Positions 14,915 through 21,593 of a stretch of DNA of 45,352 nucleotides are shown here, piece by piece. The stretch is taken from positions 1-45,352 of the IMG/VR virus record IMGVR_UViG_3300025112_000031. One strand, given 5' to 3'. The first letter of the stretch is position 1. Every line of letters starts with the position of its first letter. This DNA is from a virus. Below the pieces are notes generated by a model, which saw nothing but the letters and a program-made list of their open reading frames with translations, ran no database searches and was not told the DNA's origin. The position numbers and the translations under genes were made by a program.

Positions 14915-15132
14915 AAGAAGGACTGATCGATCTACCCCAGCCCACCTACGACGCCCACACGGCCGCCGCCTGGCTGCGGGTATCGGGGAGCTGGGTCGTC
15001 AAGTTAGCGAAGAAACACGGCATAGGCCGGATAATCAACCAAGCGTATGCCTTCACCTCCGGGGATTTGCGCCACCTGGCCCGGCTCATCTACGAGGGCC
15101 GGGTCGGCCGCCCGGCCAAACGAAAGGACTAA
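14911..15132 (+). CDS. Helix-turn-helix DNA-binding protein
   Basis: 73 residues, ATGA overlap with the preceding gene. YDAHTAAAWLRVSGSWVVKL resembles an excisionase/MerR-like HTH (AA-x-L-x-V recognition pattern), followed by AYAFTSGDLRHLARL. Ends in Arg-Lys-Asp like two other proteins of this operon. Possible early regulator. Confidence 0.6.
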   Translation: MKEGLIDLPQPTYDAHTAAAWLRVSGSWVVKLAKKHGIGRIINQAYAFTSGDLRHLARLIYEGRVGRPAKRKD

Positions 15133-15134
15133 CC

Positions 15135-15380
15135 ATGCCCAGCGTAAGCACAACCGCCCTGCAACACTGGCTCCAGGACGATGCCGTCGGCTTGCATCAA
15201 GCCGTAGCCGACTACGCCCGCGTGTACAACCATCGACCCCACATAGAACCGGACGGAGCGGTGTGGGACGGGTGGTGTTGGTGGTCGGAACACACCCAAG
15301 ATCGATTTGTACACTGGGCCAACGAACAAGGCTACGTGTACGGCGGCCGGTTCACCCAATATCCCCAGCGAAAGGACTAA
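15135..15380 (+). CDS. Early protein, Trp-rich
   Basis: 81 residues with a DGWCWWSEHTQDRFVHW segment. Start set by the CGAAAGGACTAACC cassette. Ends Arg-Lys-Asp with the same cassette in front of the next gene. No recognised family. Confidence 0.6.
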   Translation: MPSVSTTALQHWLQDDAVGLHQAVADYARVYNHRPHIEPDGAVWDGWCWWSEHTQDRFVHWANEQGYVYGGRFTQYPQRKD

Positions 15381-15384
15381 CCCT

Positions 15385-15642
15385 ATGCTCACTCTACAGG
15401 ACTTTGCCGGCACGGTTGAAGTGGCTAATACCAACTCCAACCGCTATCAAAAAAGCGCCGTGCGCGTGTACGTCAACGGCTTAAAAGTAGGCCAGGTCTA
15501 CCCGCCCAAATACAACCCCCTGGGATATCTTAGGGACCACCCCCAAAGCAAGTATTGCCATCAATTGCTGGCCCAATTAGACCGCATCCCCCTGGCCCCG
15601 GAGACCCTGCTCGCCATCTTTGCCCACCCACAAGGAGACTAA
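15385..15642 (+). CDS. Early protein, unknown function
   Basis: 85 residues, start MLTLQDFAGTVEVANTNS. A short beta-rich N-terminal half and a helical C-terminus (SKYCHQLLAQLDRI). No recognised family. Confidence 0.6.
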   Translation: MLTLQDFAGTVEVANTNSNRYQKSAVRVYVNGLKVGQVYPPKYNPLGYLRDHPQSKYCHQLLAQLDRIPLAPETLLAIFAHPQGD

Positions 15643-15643
15643 C

Positions 15644-15715
15644 ATGGACTGGCTTATCTTACTGGTCGTCCTGGGCGCCATCATCTGGGCCTGGGACCAG
15701 GAGGAACGCCGCTAG
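15644..15715 (+). CDS. Tiny single-span membrane peptide
   Basis: 23 residues (MDWLILLVVLGAIIWAWDQE and three more). CAAGGAGACTAAC gives an excellent ribosome site. Residues 3-17 would span the membrane with a charged C-terminus. It is the last gene of early operon A and overlaps the 3' end of the opposite-strand ParB-like gene by 57 bp. Confidence 0.5.
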   Translation: MDWLILLVVLGAIIWAWDQEERR

Positions 15716-16285
15716 CCGCTCGTGGTGCTCCACGGTCCATATTTCCCCTACATGGGCCTGTGAATAGGCTACCCCCCGTTGGATAGGTTCAACGGGGGGT
15801 TCGGGCTGTACGGGCTGAATTTGGGGCTCTGGGGGGTATTTGGTCTCCAGGGCGTCCTTGAGTTGACGTCTCGACCAATTGTTCTGAAGGGCCGCCTGCA
15901 ACAAGGGCGCGCGCTGGCGGGGGGTTAACGCGGCCACCTGGCGGAAGTGAGACCAGGGTAGCGCGTAGTTTGCCCGGGCAAAGGTCGCGTATTGATGAGA
16001 GACCCACATCCAGCCCTGCAAGGTCCCCACGGCCCAGCGGTTGCCCAGGATCTCGACCGCCTGAGCATACTTCTGGCCGTACGTATGCTCCCCGTAGAGC
16101 AACCAATCCCCCACCCACCACCTGAGCATATCGAGCCGGTTCGCCTGTACATCCAGTTGTTGGGCCAGCTTGTACCCCGTGGTCTCCCAGTCGGCGTAAG
16201 ATAGATCCGGGGGTAGGTGGTACCCGGTAGGCTCCAGGGTGCCGGGGAGTCCGTCCTGCTCTATGGGCCCTATTAATTCACTCAT
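15659..16285 (-). CDS. ParB/KorB-like DNA-binding protein
   Basis: 208 residues. The central region (WWVGDWLLYGEHTYGQKYAQ; then LPWSHFRQVAALTPRQRAPL and NNWSRRQLKDAL) resembles a family of plasmid/actinobacterial-type HTH proteins related to ParB DNA-binding domains. A Pro/Gln-rich linker follows. The ParB-like N-terminal nucleotide-binding motif is not seen. It could act in partition, replication control or regulation. It is the last gene of the minus-strand immunity/methylase block. Confidence 0.5.
   Translation of the reverse strand: MSELIGPIEQDGLPGTLEPTGYHLPPDLSYADWETTGYKLAQQLDVQANRLDMLRWWVGDWLLYGEHTYGQKYAQAVEILGNRWAVGTLQGWMWVSHQYATFARANYALPWSHFRQVAALTPRQRAPLLQAALQNNWSRRQLKDALETKYPPEPQIQPVQPEPPVEPIQRGVAYSQAHVGEIWTVEHHERLAAFLLVPGPDDGAQDDQ
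15771..15800. terminator. Perfect 11-bp hairpin at a convergent junction
   Basis: ACCCCCCGTTG (15771-15781) and CAACGGGGGGT (15790-15800) are perfectly complementary with an 8-base loop. It lies inside the ParB-like coding sequence and 56 bp beyond the end of early operon A. There is no T run on either strand, so it may slow or terminate convergent transcription together with other factors. Confidence 0.5.
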
Positions 16286-16294
16286 ACTTGCATC

Positions 16295-16525
16295 TCACTT
16301 TCTGTGTACCCTAGGGGGTTTCAGGATGGGGATTAGTTGTTCTTCGGCTGTACGGTAGCACACCGTACAAATAAGGGTATCGCCTAGGCGATACTGCCAC
16401 CCGGTACGGCCACAAGTACAGGTACCGTACGGTTGGTACACCCGTTCGTACCACCCTACCGCTTGCCAGCGGAACCAATGGGTGAGCTTCAGGCGGGTAC
16501 TGGAATCGGTGGTTGGGGTTGGCAT
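16295..16525 (-). CDS. Zinc-ribbon protein
   Basis: 76 residues from ATG 16525 with four Cys: CTCGRTGWQYRLGDTLICTV and the following Cys (C-x-C ... C-x2-C). A GTG at 16651 would add a hydrophobic N-terminus (VSWVLLGLMVRAFCALSG) and give a 118-residue membrane-anchored form; I prefer the shorter one. Weak ribosome site. Confidence 0.5.
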   Translation of the reverse strand: MPTPTTDSSTRLKLTHWFRWQAVGWYERVYQPYGTCTCGRTGWQYRLGDTLICTVCYRTAEEQLIPILKPPRVHRK

Positions 16526-16880
16526 TTCGGTATATCCCAGGTAGTTGGGTGCGAGCCGGTTTCGGTTCCTCGCCGTGCCGCTAGATCCAGAAAGGGCACA
16601 GAAGGCCCGCACCATGAGCCCCAACAGGACCCACGATACGGAGCCGATCACCTGCCGCTGAGTCCGTCAGGTATACGTCGGCAGCCGCCAGCGCCCCTGT
16701 CAGGTGGCCAGTTGCCCGCCACGATCTTCCCCACCTGCGGATCACTTCCAGGGTTTCGCTGGCCGCTCGGGCGGCCTATTACTCTGGTATACTACACACC
16801 CGGTGCGTCCAGGTGCCAAACGGTCCCTATACTACGAAGGGACACGGTACCCCGATATCGAGCCGTCCGTGGACGTGCCC
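16526..16880. other. No convincing gene
   Basis: A GC-rich stretch between the zinc-ribbon gene and the first methyltransferase gene. A plus-strand frame (16704-16916) ends GAGRWVEL but lacks a ribosome site and overlaps the methyltransferase. I see no tRNA, terminator or clear repeat. Confidence 0.4.
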
Positions 16881-17735
16881 TCAGCCTCGGGAGCGGGCCG
16901 GTGGGTGGAGCTGTAGGTGGTACGTGCCGCGCTTTGGGGCCTCTTGACGAGGGGCGGCCGTTGTTCCAAAGGCTAATGTTTCTTGTTGCAATCGTTGGAC
17001 AATAGCCGGTATATGATCTTCGTCCAGTTCAATACCAATCGCCTTACGGCCCAAGTCTTTGGCTGCCCGTAAGGTGGGGCCATGTCCGGCAAAGGGGTCC
17101 AGTACAATGTCGTCGGGAAACGAGTGCAGTTGAATAAAGTGGGACATAAGGGTTTCGGGCTTGGCCGTGGGGTGCTGGTGGGCCGCCGGTATGATTTTGC
17201 GGAAGTCCACCACATTGGATACGTCCTTGCTGGTGTTGTTCCACCGCAGGGCCGCCCCCGCCTTTTTGGCAATCAGCATAAATTCGTAACTGCGCCGGTA
17301 GCGCAACCCCATCCCTAAGCCCGGCTTGGCCCATACCACCGCCTGCAGAAACTCCATACAGGCGTCCATCGCTAGCGTCATTTCGGCAAAAATAGGCTGG
17401 GGGCCACCACCACCACAACAACAACAACAACAACAACCCCCACGCTTTAATACCCGCTTGAAAGCGGGAAACCACTCTTTCATGCCCTGTTCAAAGTCGG
17501 CCCTGCTGTCCCCCTGTATGGGCCGTGGAGCGCCGTTGGTAGTGCCCTGGAATATGGCCTCCCGCCGGGAGGCCATATCTCTTAGTGTATTGTAGTTGAG
17601 ACCAAAAGGGGGATCGGTCAGCACCAGGTCTATGCTTTCGGCTTGCAGTTGGGGTAATATCTCCATACAATCCCCTTGCACCAGGGCCACCGATTCGTCC
17701 ACATAAGCATATTCAATGTCAGGTGGGGGCCACAT
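16881..17735 (-). CDS. DNA methyltransferase 1 (N6-A/N4-C family) with poly-Cys run
   Basis: 284 residues from ATG 17735. Catalytic motif DPPF at 41-44, LKRGG at 96-100, AdoMet-binding LDPFAGHGPTLRAAKDLG at 212-229, and HPTAKP at 188-193, the order of the beta-class amino-methyltransferases (pfam N6_N4_Mtase). Residues 101-107 are seven consecutive cysteines followed by four glycines, encoded by a TGT microsatellite. No cognate endonuclease is adjacent, so it is probably an orphan anti-restriction or regulatory methylase. Confidence 0.88.
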   Translation of the reverse strand: MWPPPDIEYAYVDESVALVQGDCMEILPQLQAESIDLVLTDPPFGLNYNTLRDMASRREAIFQGTTNGAPRPIQGDSRADFEQGMKEWFPAFKRVLKRGGCCCCCCCGGGGPQPIFAEMTLAMDACMEFLQAVVWAKPGLGMGLRYRRSYEFMLIAKKAGAALRWNNTSKDVSNVVDFRKIIPAAHQHPTAKPETLMSHFIQLHSFPDDIVLDPFAGHGPTLRAAKDLGRKAIGIELDEDHIPAIVQRLQQETLAFGTTAAPRQEAPKRGTYHLQLHPPARSRG

Positions 17736-17755
17736 GCTTACTCCCAATAAAAATA

Positions 17756-17827
17756 CCCCTGAATATGGGGTGTCTACCGAGTCCTGGCCGCCGCGCAAGG
17801 CTCAGACTCGCACCCCATATTCAAGGG
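17756..17827. repeat. 17-bp inverted repeat upstream of methyltransferase 1
   Basis: CCCCTGAATATGGGGTG (17756-17772) and CACCCCATATTCAAGGG (17811-17827) are complementary with one mismatch around a 38-base loop. The region begins 20 bp upstream of the methyltransferase start on the minus strand and could be an operator or leader structure. Confidence 0.6.
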
Positions 17828-17902
17828 CATTGTCTGTGCACGGCATGTGGTTACTCAGGCGGTAGATACGCCCTTGCTGCTCTTCTCAATATGCACACCC
17901 GC

Positions 17903-18328
17903 TCACTCCGTGTCAAGGTCTTTCTCCTCCTGCCCCGGGTGCGCCGCCGCCCACGCTTTGGCCGTCACCCCCGCCATCTTCAGCAATCGGGCCTTATCCC
18001 GCTCCCAGGCCCGCTTGCGCTTCTCCAGCCGCGTAGCCTTGCGCTTCAACGCCTTGTCCCGCTCCTCCAACTTGACCACCTGCGCCCGGTAATTCGTTAC
18101 CATGCGCTCCCACGCCTGCACAATCAACTCCACCTGCCCCTGATAGACCACATACCCCTTACGGAGCCGGTCCATAGCATCCTGCAGGCTGGCGCTATCG
18201 GGCTTATACGGGTTGAACGACAGGTCGGGCGTCTCAGGGGGGGGCCGCTGTATCTCCCTCAGCCCCTGCAATTCCAGCCGCACCCCCGCATCCCGGGGGG
18301 GCTCTTCTCTCATACTGACTCCGCGCAT
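17903..18328 (-). CDS. Coiled-coil protein
   Basis: 141 residues; ATG 18328 with AAGGAG seven bases upstream. Residues ~75-125 form a long, highly charged helix (VVKLEERDKALKRKATRLEK and beyond). No known domain. It lies between the two methyltransferase genes and is separated by one base from the preceding stop. Confidence 0.6.
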   Translation of the reverse strand: MRGVSMREEPPRDAGVRLELQGLREIQRPPPETPDLSFNPYKPDSASLQDAMDRLRKGYVVYQGQVELIVQAWERMVTNYRAQVVKLEERDKALKRKATRLEKRKRAWERDKARLLKMAGVTAKAWAAAHPGQEEKDLDTE

Positions 18329-18329
18329 A

Positions 18330-18617
18330 TCAATGCTCCTTCCTGACTAGGTGTGCCATGTCGTCCAGGTGGTCCCCTATGGTGGGCAAGTTTCGCAGCC
18401 AGGCCTTTATGTGGTTCAGGGCACAGTGGGTGCACAAATCAATAGCCACCTGCTTGTTTGCCCCGGTGGTGCTCAGGTGCAAGGCGGGCACTTGTGTTTG
18501 TGTGGCCGTAAAATGCAACCACAAGCCGTCCTGGGGCTCCAGGCTATCCGCCTCCTGCACTATCAACGGCTCTACCACCTCTTCGCACTCGTCGCATAAG
18601 GTGCGGGTTTCTTTCAT
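18330..18617 (-). CDS. Small zinc-binding protein
   Basis: 95 residues, ATGA overlap with methyltransferase 2. CDEC near the start and CTHC near residue 63 form a likely four-Cys zinc site. The middle (GLWLHFTATQTQVPALHLS) is beta-rich. Function unknown. Confidence 0.6.
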   Translation of the reverse strand: MKETRTLCDECEEVVEPLIVQEADSLEPQDGLWLHFTATQTQVPALHLSTTGANKQVAIDLCTHCALNHIKAWLRNLPTIGDHLDDMAHLVRKEH

Positions 18618-19723
18618 GCTACCACCTCGCTTTCTATTCCGTGAAACAACGGACAATCGTCCTGCAGGCGCTTGCGCGCCAGGTGGCAATACTCGGGGTT
18701 CAACTCAATCCCGATCCCGTGCCGATTGAGCCGATCCGCTACCAGCAGGGTAGTTCCGGCCCCGGCGAACGGATCCAGCACCGTGCCCCCTTCAGGGCAG
18801 CCGGCCAGGACACACGGCTCGATCAGTTTGGGTGGGAAGGTGGCAAAATGGGCGGATTTCAGGGGTTGTGTGGCCACGGTCCAGACGTTGCGGCGGGTGC
18901 GGGTTTCGGCCTGGGGTTGCCCGGTAAAATAGCGGGAGTTAAATCCGGCATGGCGGCGGCCATGCCCATCTTGCTTATGTTCACGCGCCACCTGCGTCCG
19001 GTCAGCCCGCAGGTGGCGCGTGTCGCCTGCAGTTAGGGCCGGTTCTGCAATGGCGTCTGCGTCGTAGTAATACTTTTCCTGCTGGGCCAGCAGGAAGATG
19101 TGCTCGTGGGCGCTGGTGGGCCGGTCCGTGACGGACTCGGGCATGGGGTTGGGCTTGGCCCAGATAATGTCCGATCTGAGGTACCACCCGTCCGCCTGGA
19201 GCGCCAGGGCCACCCGGGCCGGGATCATCAGCAGGTCTTTGGGTTTGTAGCCGGTGGGCACTGTGGCCCCGTGGTTGTTGCCCACATTGGTGTGCTTGGT
19301 GTCTGTCACCTGGTAACCCCGATTGGCTGCGTACGAATCCCCCAAATTTAAAAAAACAGTAGCGTCGTCCCTGAGCACCCGCCTGACTTCCCTGAATACC
19401 CCCACCAACCGCTCGATATACTGCTCGGGCATATCTTCTAAGCCGATCTGCTGGTCCTGCCTTGTGGCCCCACAGTGACAATTCCGCTGGACCGTACTCT
19501 CGTCTACCGTTTGCGTTGAGCCTTCGAGGCTTCCCTTGAGCCGTGAGGTCCTGGGCCTCACCTTGGGCTTGTGGTCGCAGACAGGGTCGCCCCCTTCCCA
19601 TTGGGCCGTGCCGTAATCTCTGAGGCCGTAGTAGGGCGGACTGGTGACGCAGCAGTGGACCGACTGGTCCCCCATGAGCTGCAGTTGCTCCACGCAATCG
19701 CCCTGTTTAATGTCCCAGCTCAT
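18614..19723 (-). CDS. DNA methyltransferase 2 (probably N4-cytosine)
   Basis: 369 residues from ATG 19723. Catalytic TSPPYYGLRDYG (SPPY at 28-31, the form favoured by N4-cytosine enzymes), a Cys/His insert (VCDHK ... NCHCGATRQDQQIGLE) likely binding zinc, FREVRRVLRDDATVFLNLGD, and AdoMet site LDPFAGAGTTLLVADRLNRHG with DPFAGAG at 317-323. Modification target unknown. An intrinsic-terminator-like hairpin lies 16 bases upstream of its start, implying attenuation control. Confidence 0.9.
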   Translation of the reverse strand: MSWDIKQGDCVEQLQLMGDQSVHCCVTSPPYYGLRDYGTAQWEGGDPVCDHKPKVRPRTSRLKGSLEGSTQTVDESTVQRNCHCGATRQDQQIGLEDMPEQYIERLVGVFREVRRVLRDDATVFLNLGDSYAANRGYQVTDTKHTNVGNNHGATVPTGYKPKDLLMIPARVALALQADGWYLRSDIIWAKPNPMPESVTDRPTSAHEHIFLLAQQEKYYYDADAIAEPALTAGDTRHLRADRTQVAREHKQDGHGRRHAGFNSRYFTGQPQAETRTRRNVWTVATQPLKSAHFATFPPKLIEPCVLAGCPEGGTVLDPFAGAGTTLLVADRLNRHGIGIELNPEYCHLARKRLQDDCPLFHGIESEVVA

Positions 19724-19739
19724 AGACACCCCCTACCAT

Positions 19740-19784
19740 AAAAAAGCCCCCCACACCGCAGCGGCGAAGCGCGGTAAGGGGGGC
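19740..19784 (-). terminator. Intrinsic terminator or attenuator in the leader of methyltransferase 2
   Basis: On the minus strand GCCCCCC ... GGGGGGC arms (19778-19784 and 19746-19752), extended by a CCGC/GCGG pairing, are followed by TTTTTT (19745-19740). The ORF begins 16 bases further on, so it is either the terminator of the upstream MerR-like gene or a leader attenuator. Confidence 0.7.
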
Positions 19785-19820
19785 CAACGGCGACCTGGGA
19801 GGAGTCGGCCGATATATGCA

Positions 19821-19884
19821 GGGACGGGTGGGTCCCGCGCCGGGGGCCGAAGCGCCCCGGGGTTATTTTGTGCTTGCTATTGTA
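19821..19884 (-). promoter_or_regulatory. Candidate promoter and structured leader for methyltransferase 2
   Basis: On the minus strand TGGATA and TACAAT (19879-19884) are spaced 17 bases apart, predicting a start near 19872. The ~150-base leader would contain hairpins at 19843-19858 (GGGGC stem) and 19821-19836 (GGGAC stem) before the terminator at 19746-19784. Promoter call is weak; the hairpins are seen directly. Confidence 0.35.
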
Positions 19885-19903
19885 CGTATTGTTTAATACT
19901 TTA

Positions 19904-19969
19904 TCCATAACAACAGTTCATTAGCGGTGCCCGTTTAGCTCCTCAGCGTTTGCGGGTGCCGCTTTTTTT
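19904..19969 (+). ncRNA. Candidate small RNA
   Basis: TTGTGC (19868-19873) and TTTAAT (19892-19897) with an 18-base spacer form a plausible promoter. GCGGTGCCCG (19924-19933) and CGGGTGCCGC (19953-19962) make a stem with one 2x2 mismatch followed by T7, a good intrinsic terminator. The ~66-nt interval has no ORF. No plus-strand gene ends upstream that would need this terminator. Confidence 0.4.
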
Positions 19970-20067
19970 ATGGGCCGCCCCGGCTCGAGGAGGAAAGGGA
20001 ACCGGGGGGGCCGTCCAGTGAGAAAGGATTTCGAGAGGCTTCGCGGACCCCTCAGTACCCAAGATAA

Positions 20068-20466
20068 TCAATTCAACATTCCTCTGTCAAGCACTTTGTC
20101 CACCTGTTCTTCCAATGCCTGACAATCCAACCATAAAACAGCCGTGAAAGAAGACAGGTGGTCCAGGGTGTCCCCTGCTATCCAGTGGGGTTGGCCATTC
20201 CAGCGGATGAGATATCGAAAAGGATCTACTAAAAAGGTTCGATTGGCAACCAATGGCACTATGCGCCGTATGGCCCTGGGCATCAGGCCGAATTGTCGCA
20301 AGCGATCCACGGCCAGCAGTTCAATTAAATTCAAGCGATTAAAATAGCGGCTATGCCCCCGCCCCTGCTTCCCTTCGTGTGGGACCACCAGTCCCTGTTC
20401 TACCGCCACGGTAATGGCGCGGGGCTTTAAGTCGAGCAAGCGAGCTGCTGCCTGAACGGTATACAT
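20068..20466 (-). CDS. MerR-like DNA-binding protein
   Basis: 132 residues; the ATG at 20466 has AAGGA five bases before it. YTVQAAARLLDLKPRAITVA is a MerR/excisionase HTH, with a wing (GKQGRGHSRYFNRLNLIELL) and a MerR-type helix (QFGLMPRAIRRIVPLV). The C-terminal ~60 residues are an unrecognised domain. It lies directly downstream of the repressor gene, suggesting a role in the lysis/lysogeny or early-gene circuit. Confidence 0.75.
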   Translation of the reverse strand: MYTVQAAARLLDLKPRAITVAVEQGLVVPHEGKQGRGHSRYFNRLNLIELLAVDRLRQFGLMPRAIRRIVPLVANRTFLVDPFRYLIRWNGQPHWIAGDTLDHLSSFTAVLWLDCQALEEQVDKVLDRGMLN

Positions 20467-20579
20467 GTGTTCCTTGTGGTTGTGAGGCCCGACCGACACC
20501 CTACTCGGCTACCTAAACTGCCGCAGGGCAGATCAGGCCGTGGGCCTACCGGGATTTCGTCCCACCCGTTACCCGAGTT

Positions 20580-20604
20580 CGCCAGCATACGATCTGGCGC
20601 TTTT
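20580..20604 (+). terminator. Hairpin with short T run
   Basis: CGCCAG (20580-20585) and CTGGCG (20594-20599) form a perfect 6-bp stem with loop CATACGAT, followed by CTTTT. It lies in the 200-bp gap between the repressor and MerR-like genes, which also holds GGGGCCGGTT direct repeats (20627-20650) and no ORF. Confidence 0.4.
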
Positions 20605-20666
20605 GACGCCTCCAGCCCGTACGGGGCCGGTTAGCGGGGCCGGTTGGCCCGCCGGCCGGGTCTCAC

Positions 20667-20879
20667 TCATTTGAGCACCAGTATATCGCCGGGGTTGCAC
20701 TCTAATACCTGGCATAGTTTATGTACAGTAGACAAGGAAGTGCGCTCAGGGCGACTTGTTAGGCGATACAGGATAGATTCGGCCAGATCGGCTCGTTGAG
20801 CCAGAAGACGCTTGGTTCCTATCTTGCGCTGGATCATACGGGCTTCAATAGCATCCATGTTTATTACGATTCGACTCAT
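20667..20879 (-). CDS. XRE-family repressor
   Basis: 70 residues of Cro/C1-type HTH: TKRLLAQRADLAESILYRLT and then TSLSTVHKLCQVLECNPGDI, the classic five-helix fold ending GDILVL. No dimerisation or peptidase domain, as in small repressors. The ATG at 20879 is chosen because a consensus promoter predicts a transcript starting at it; there is no Shine-Dalgarno. It faces the HNH-protein gene across a divergent promoter, like a phage immunity switch. Confidence 0.8.
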   Translation of the reverse strand: MSRIVINMDAIEARMIQRKIGTKRLLAQRADLAESILYRLTSRPERTSLSTVHKLCQVLECNPGDILVLK

Positions 20880-20886
20880 GTAAGGT

Positions 20887-20915
20887 AATATAGCAAAAAA
20901 AGCAGAGGATGTCAA
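20887..20915 (-). promoter_or_regulatory. Consensus promoter of the repressor, leaderless transcript
   Basis: On the minus strand TTGACA (20910-20915), a 17-base spacer and TATATT (20887-20892) match the sigma-70 consensus closely. Only seven bases separate the -10 from the ATG at 20879, so transcription should start at or next to the start codon, as for lambda cI from PRM. Confidence 0.8.
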
Positions 20916-20923
20916 CTTTCCCC

Positions 20924-20952
20924 TTGCGTCTGTCTGCCCTTTGTGCTATATT
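20924..20952 (+). promoter_or_regulatory. Divergent promoter of early operon B
   Basis: TTGCGT (20924-20929), a 17-base spacer and TATATT (20947-20952) with an extended -10 (TGC just before). Start predicted near 20959, followed by AAAGGA before the ATG at 20980. GCTATATTA here and TAATATAGC at 20886-20894 form a 9-bp inverted repeat that could be the repressor's operator pair. Confidence 0.65.
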
Positions 20953-20979
20953 AATAAGCAAGCAAACAAAGGATATCTC

Positions 20980-21321
20980 ATGTTTACCAAAGAATGCCCC
21001 CGTTGCAATCGCACATTGCCTGTATCTGAGTTTAATGGCAGGCCTAATCCTGACTGGGGGAAGCGGTATAATCACAAGACCCCTATATGGACCGATACCC
21101 GATGCCGCGATTGCACAAAAGCAGTCACTAAATTGCGCATAAAGGTTATGAAGGCCCGGCGCGAAGGCCGGCTCAAAGCCCCTGACCGTTGCTCTCATTG
21201 TCAACAGATAGGGCGCATACATGGCCACCACGAAGATTATTATAAACCTTTCGATATCATTTGGTTATGCGTCTCTTGCCACAGCAACGTTCACCACGGC
21301 AACATTACCCTTAACGCTTAA
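20980..21321 (+). CDS. HNH-endonuclease-like zinc protein
   Basis: 113 residues. CPRCNRTLPVSEFN is an N-terminal zinc knuckle completed by CRDC. The C-terminal half, CSHCQQIGRIHGHHEDYYKP then WLCVSCHSNVHHG, is HNH-like with a His-His catalytic pair and four structural Cys. Such proteins may nick DNA, home, or assist packaging. First gene behind the promoter facing the repressor. Confidence 0.7.
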   Translation: MFTKECPRCNRTLPVSEFNGRPNPDWGKRYNHKTPIWTDTRCRDCTKAVTKLRIKVMKARREGRLKAPDRCSHCQQIGRIHGHHEDYYKPFDIIWLCVSCHSNVHHGNITLNA

Positions 21322-21358
21322 CAGCAGTTCACACCCCCTCACCCTGTGGAGGCCCACC

Positions 21359-21592
21359 ATGCCCCAAAAGACAATCACCTACGGCCCCAGTGCCGCCTAC
21401 CCCTTTACCGATAGCACCGTAGAAAGTGGCTTGACCAAGCGCGAATACTTCGCCGCCTGCGCCCTAGGCTTGATGGCGGTAGATTCCGCGCCTGATACCT
21501 CATCACGAGCCCATCTTGTGGCCCAAGATGCTGTAATGATAGCCGACGCCCTGATTGCCGCGCTCAACGCCGACACCGCCGAGGGGGCCTAG
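21359..21592 (+). CDS. Conserved-looking phage early protein
   Basis: 77 residues. GLTKREYFAACALGLMAVDS followed by AVMIADALIAALN matches a widespread group of short phage proteins of unknown function. GTGGAGG lies just before the ATG. The in-frame upstream extension belongs to a shadow of the HNH gene. Confidence 0.7.
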   Translation: MPQKTITYGPSAAYPFTDSTVESGLTKREYFAACALGLMAVDSAPDTSSRAHLVAQDAVMIADALIAALNADTAEGA

Positions 21593-21593
21593 T

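Noticed and set aside
19922-19990. Possible tRNA (TTAGCTCCTCAG resembles a D-arm)
   Set aside because: No acceptor stem or T-arm of proper length could be drawn; a small terminated RNA fits better.
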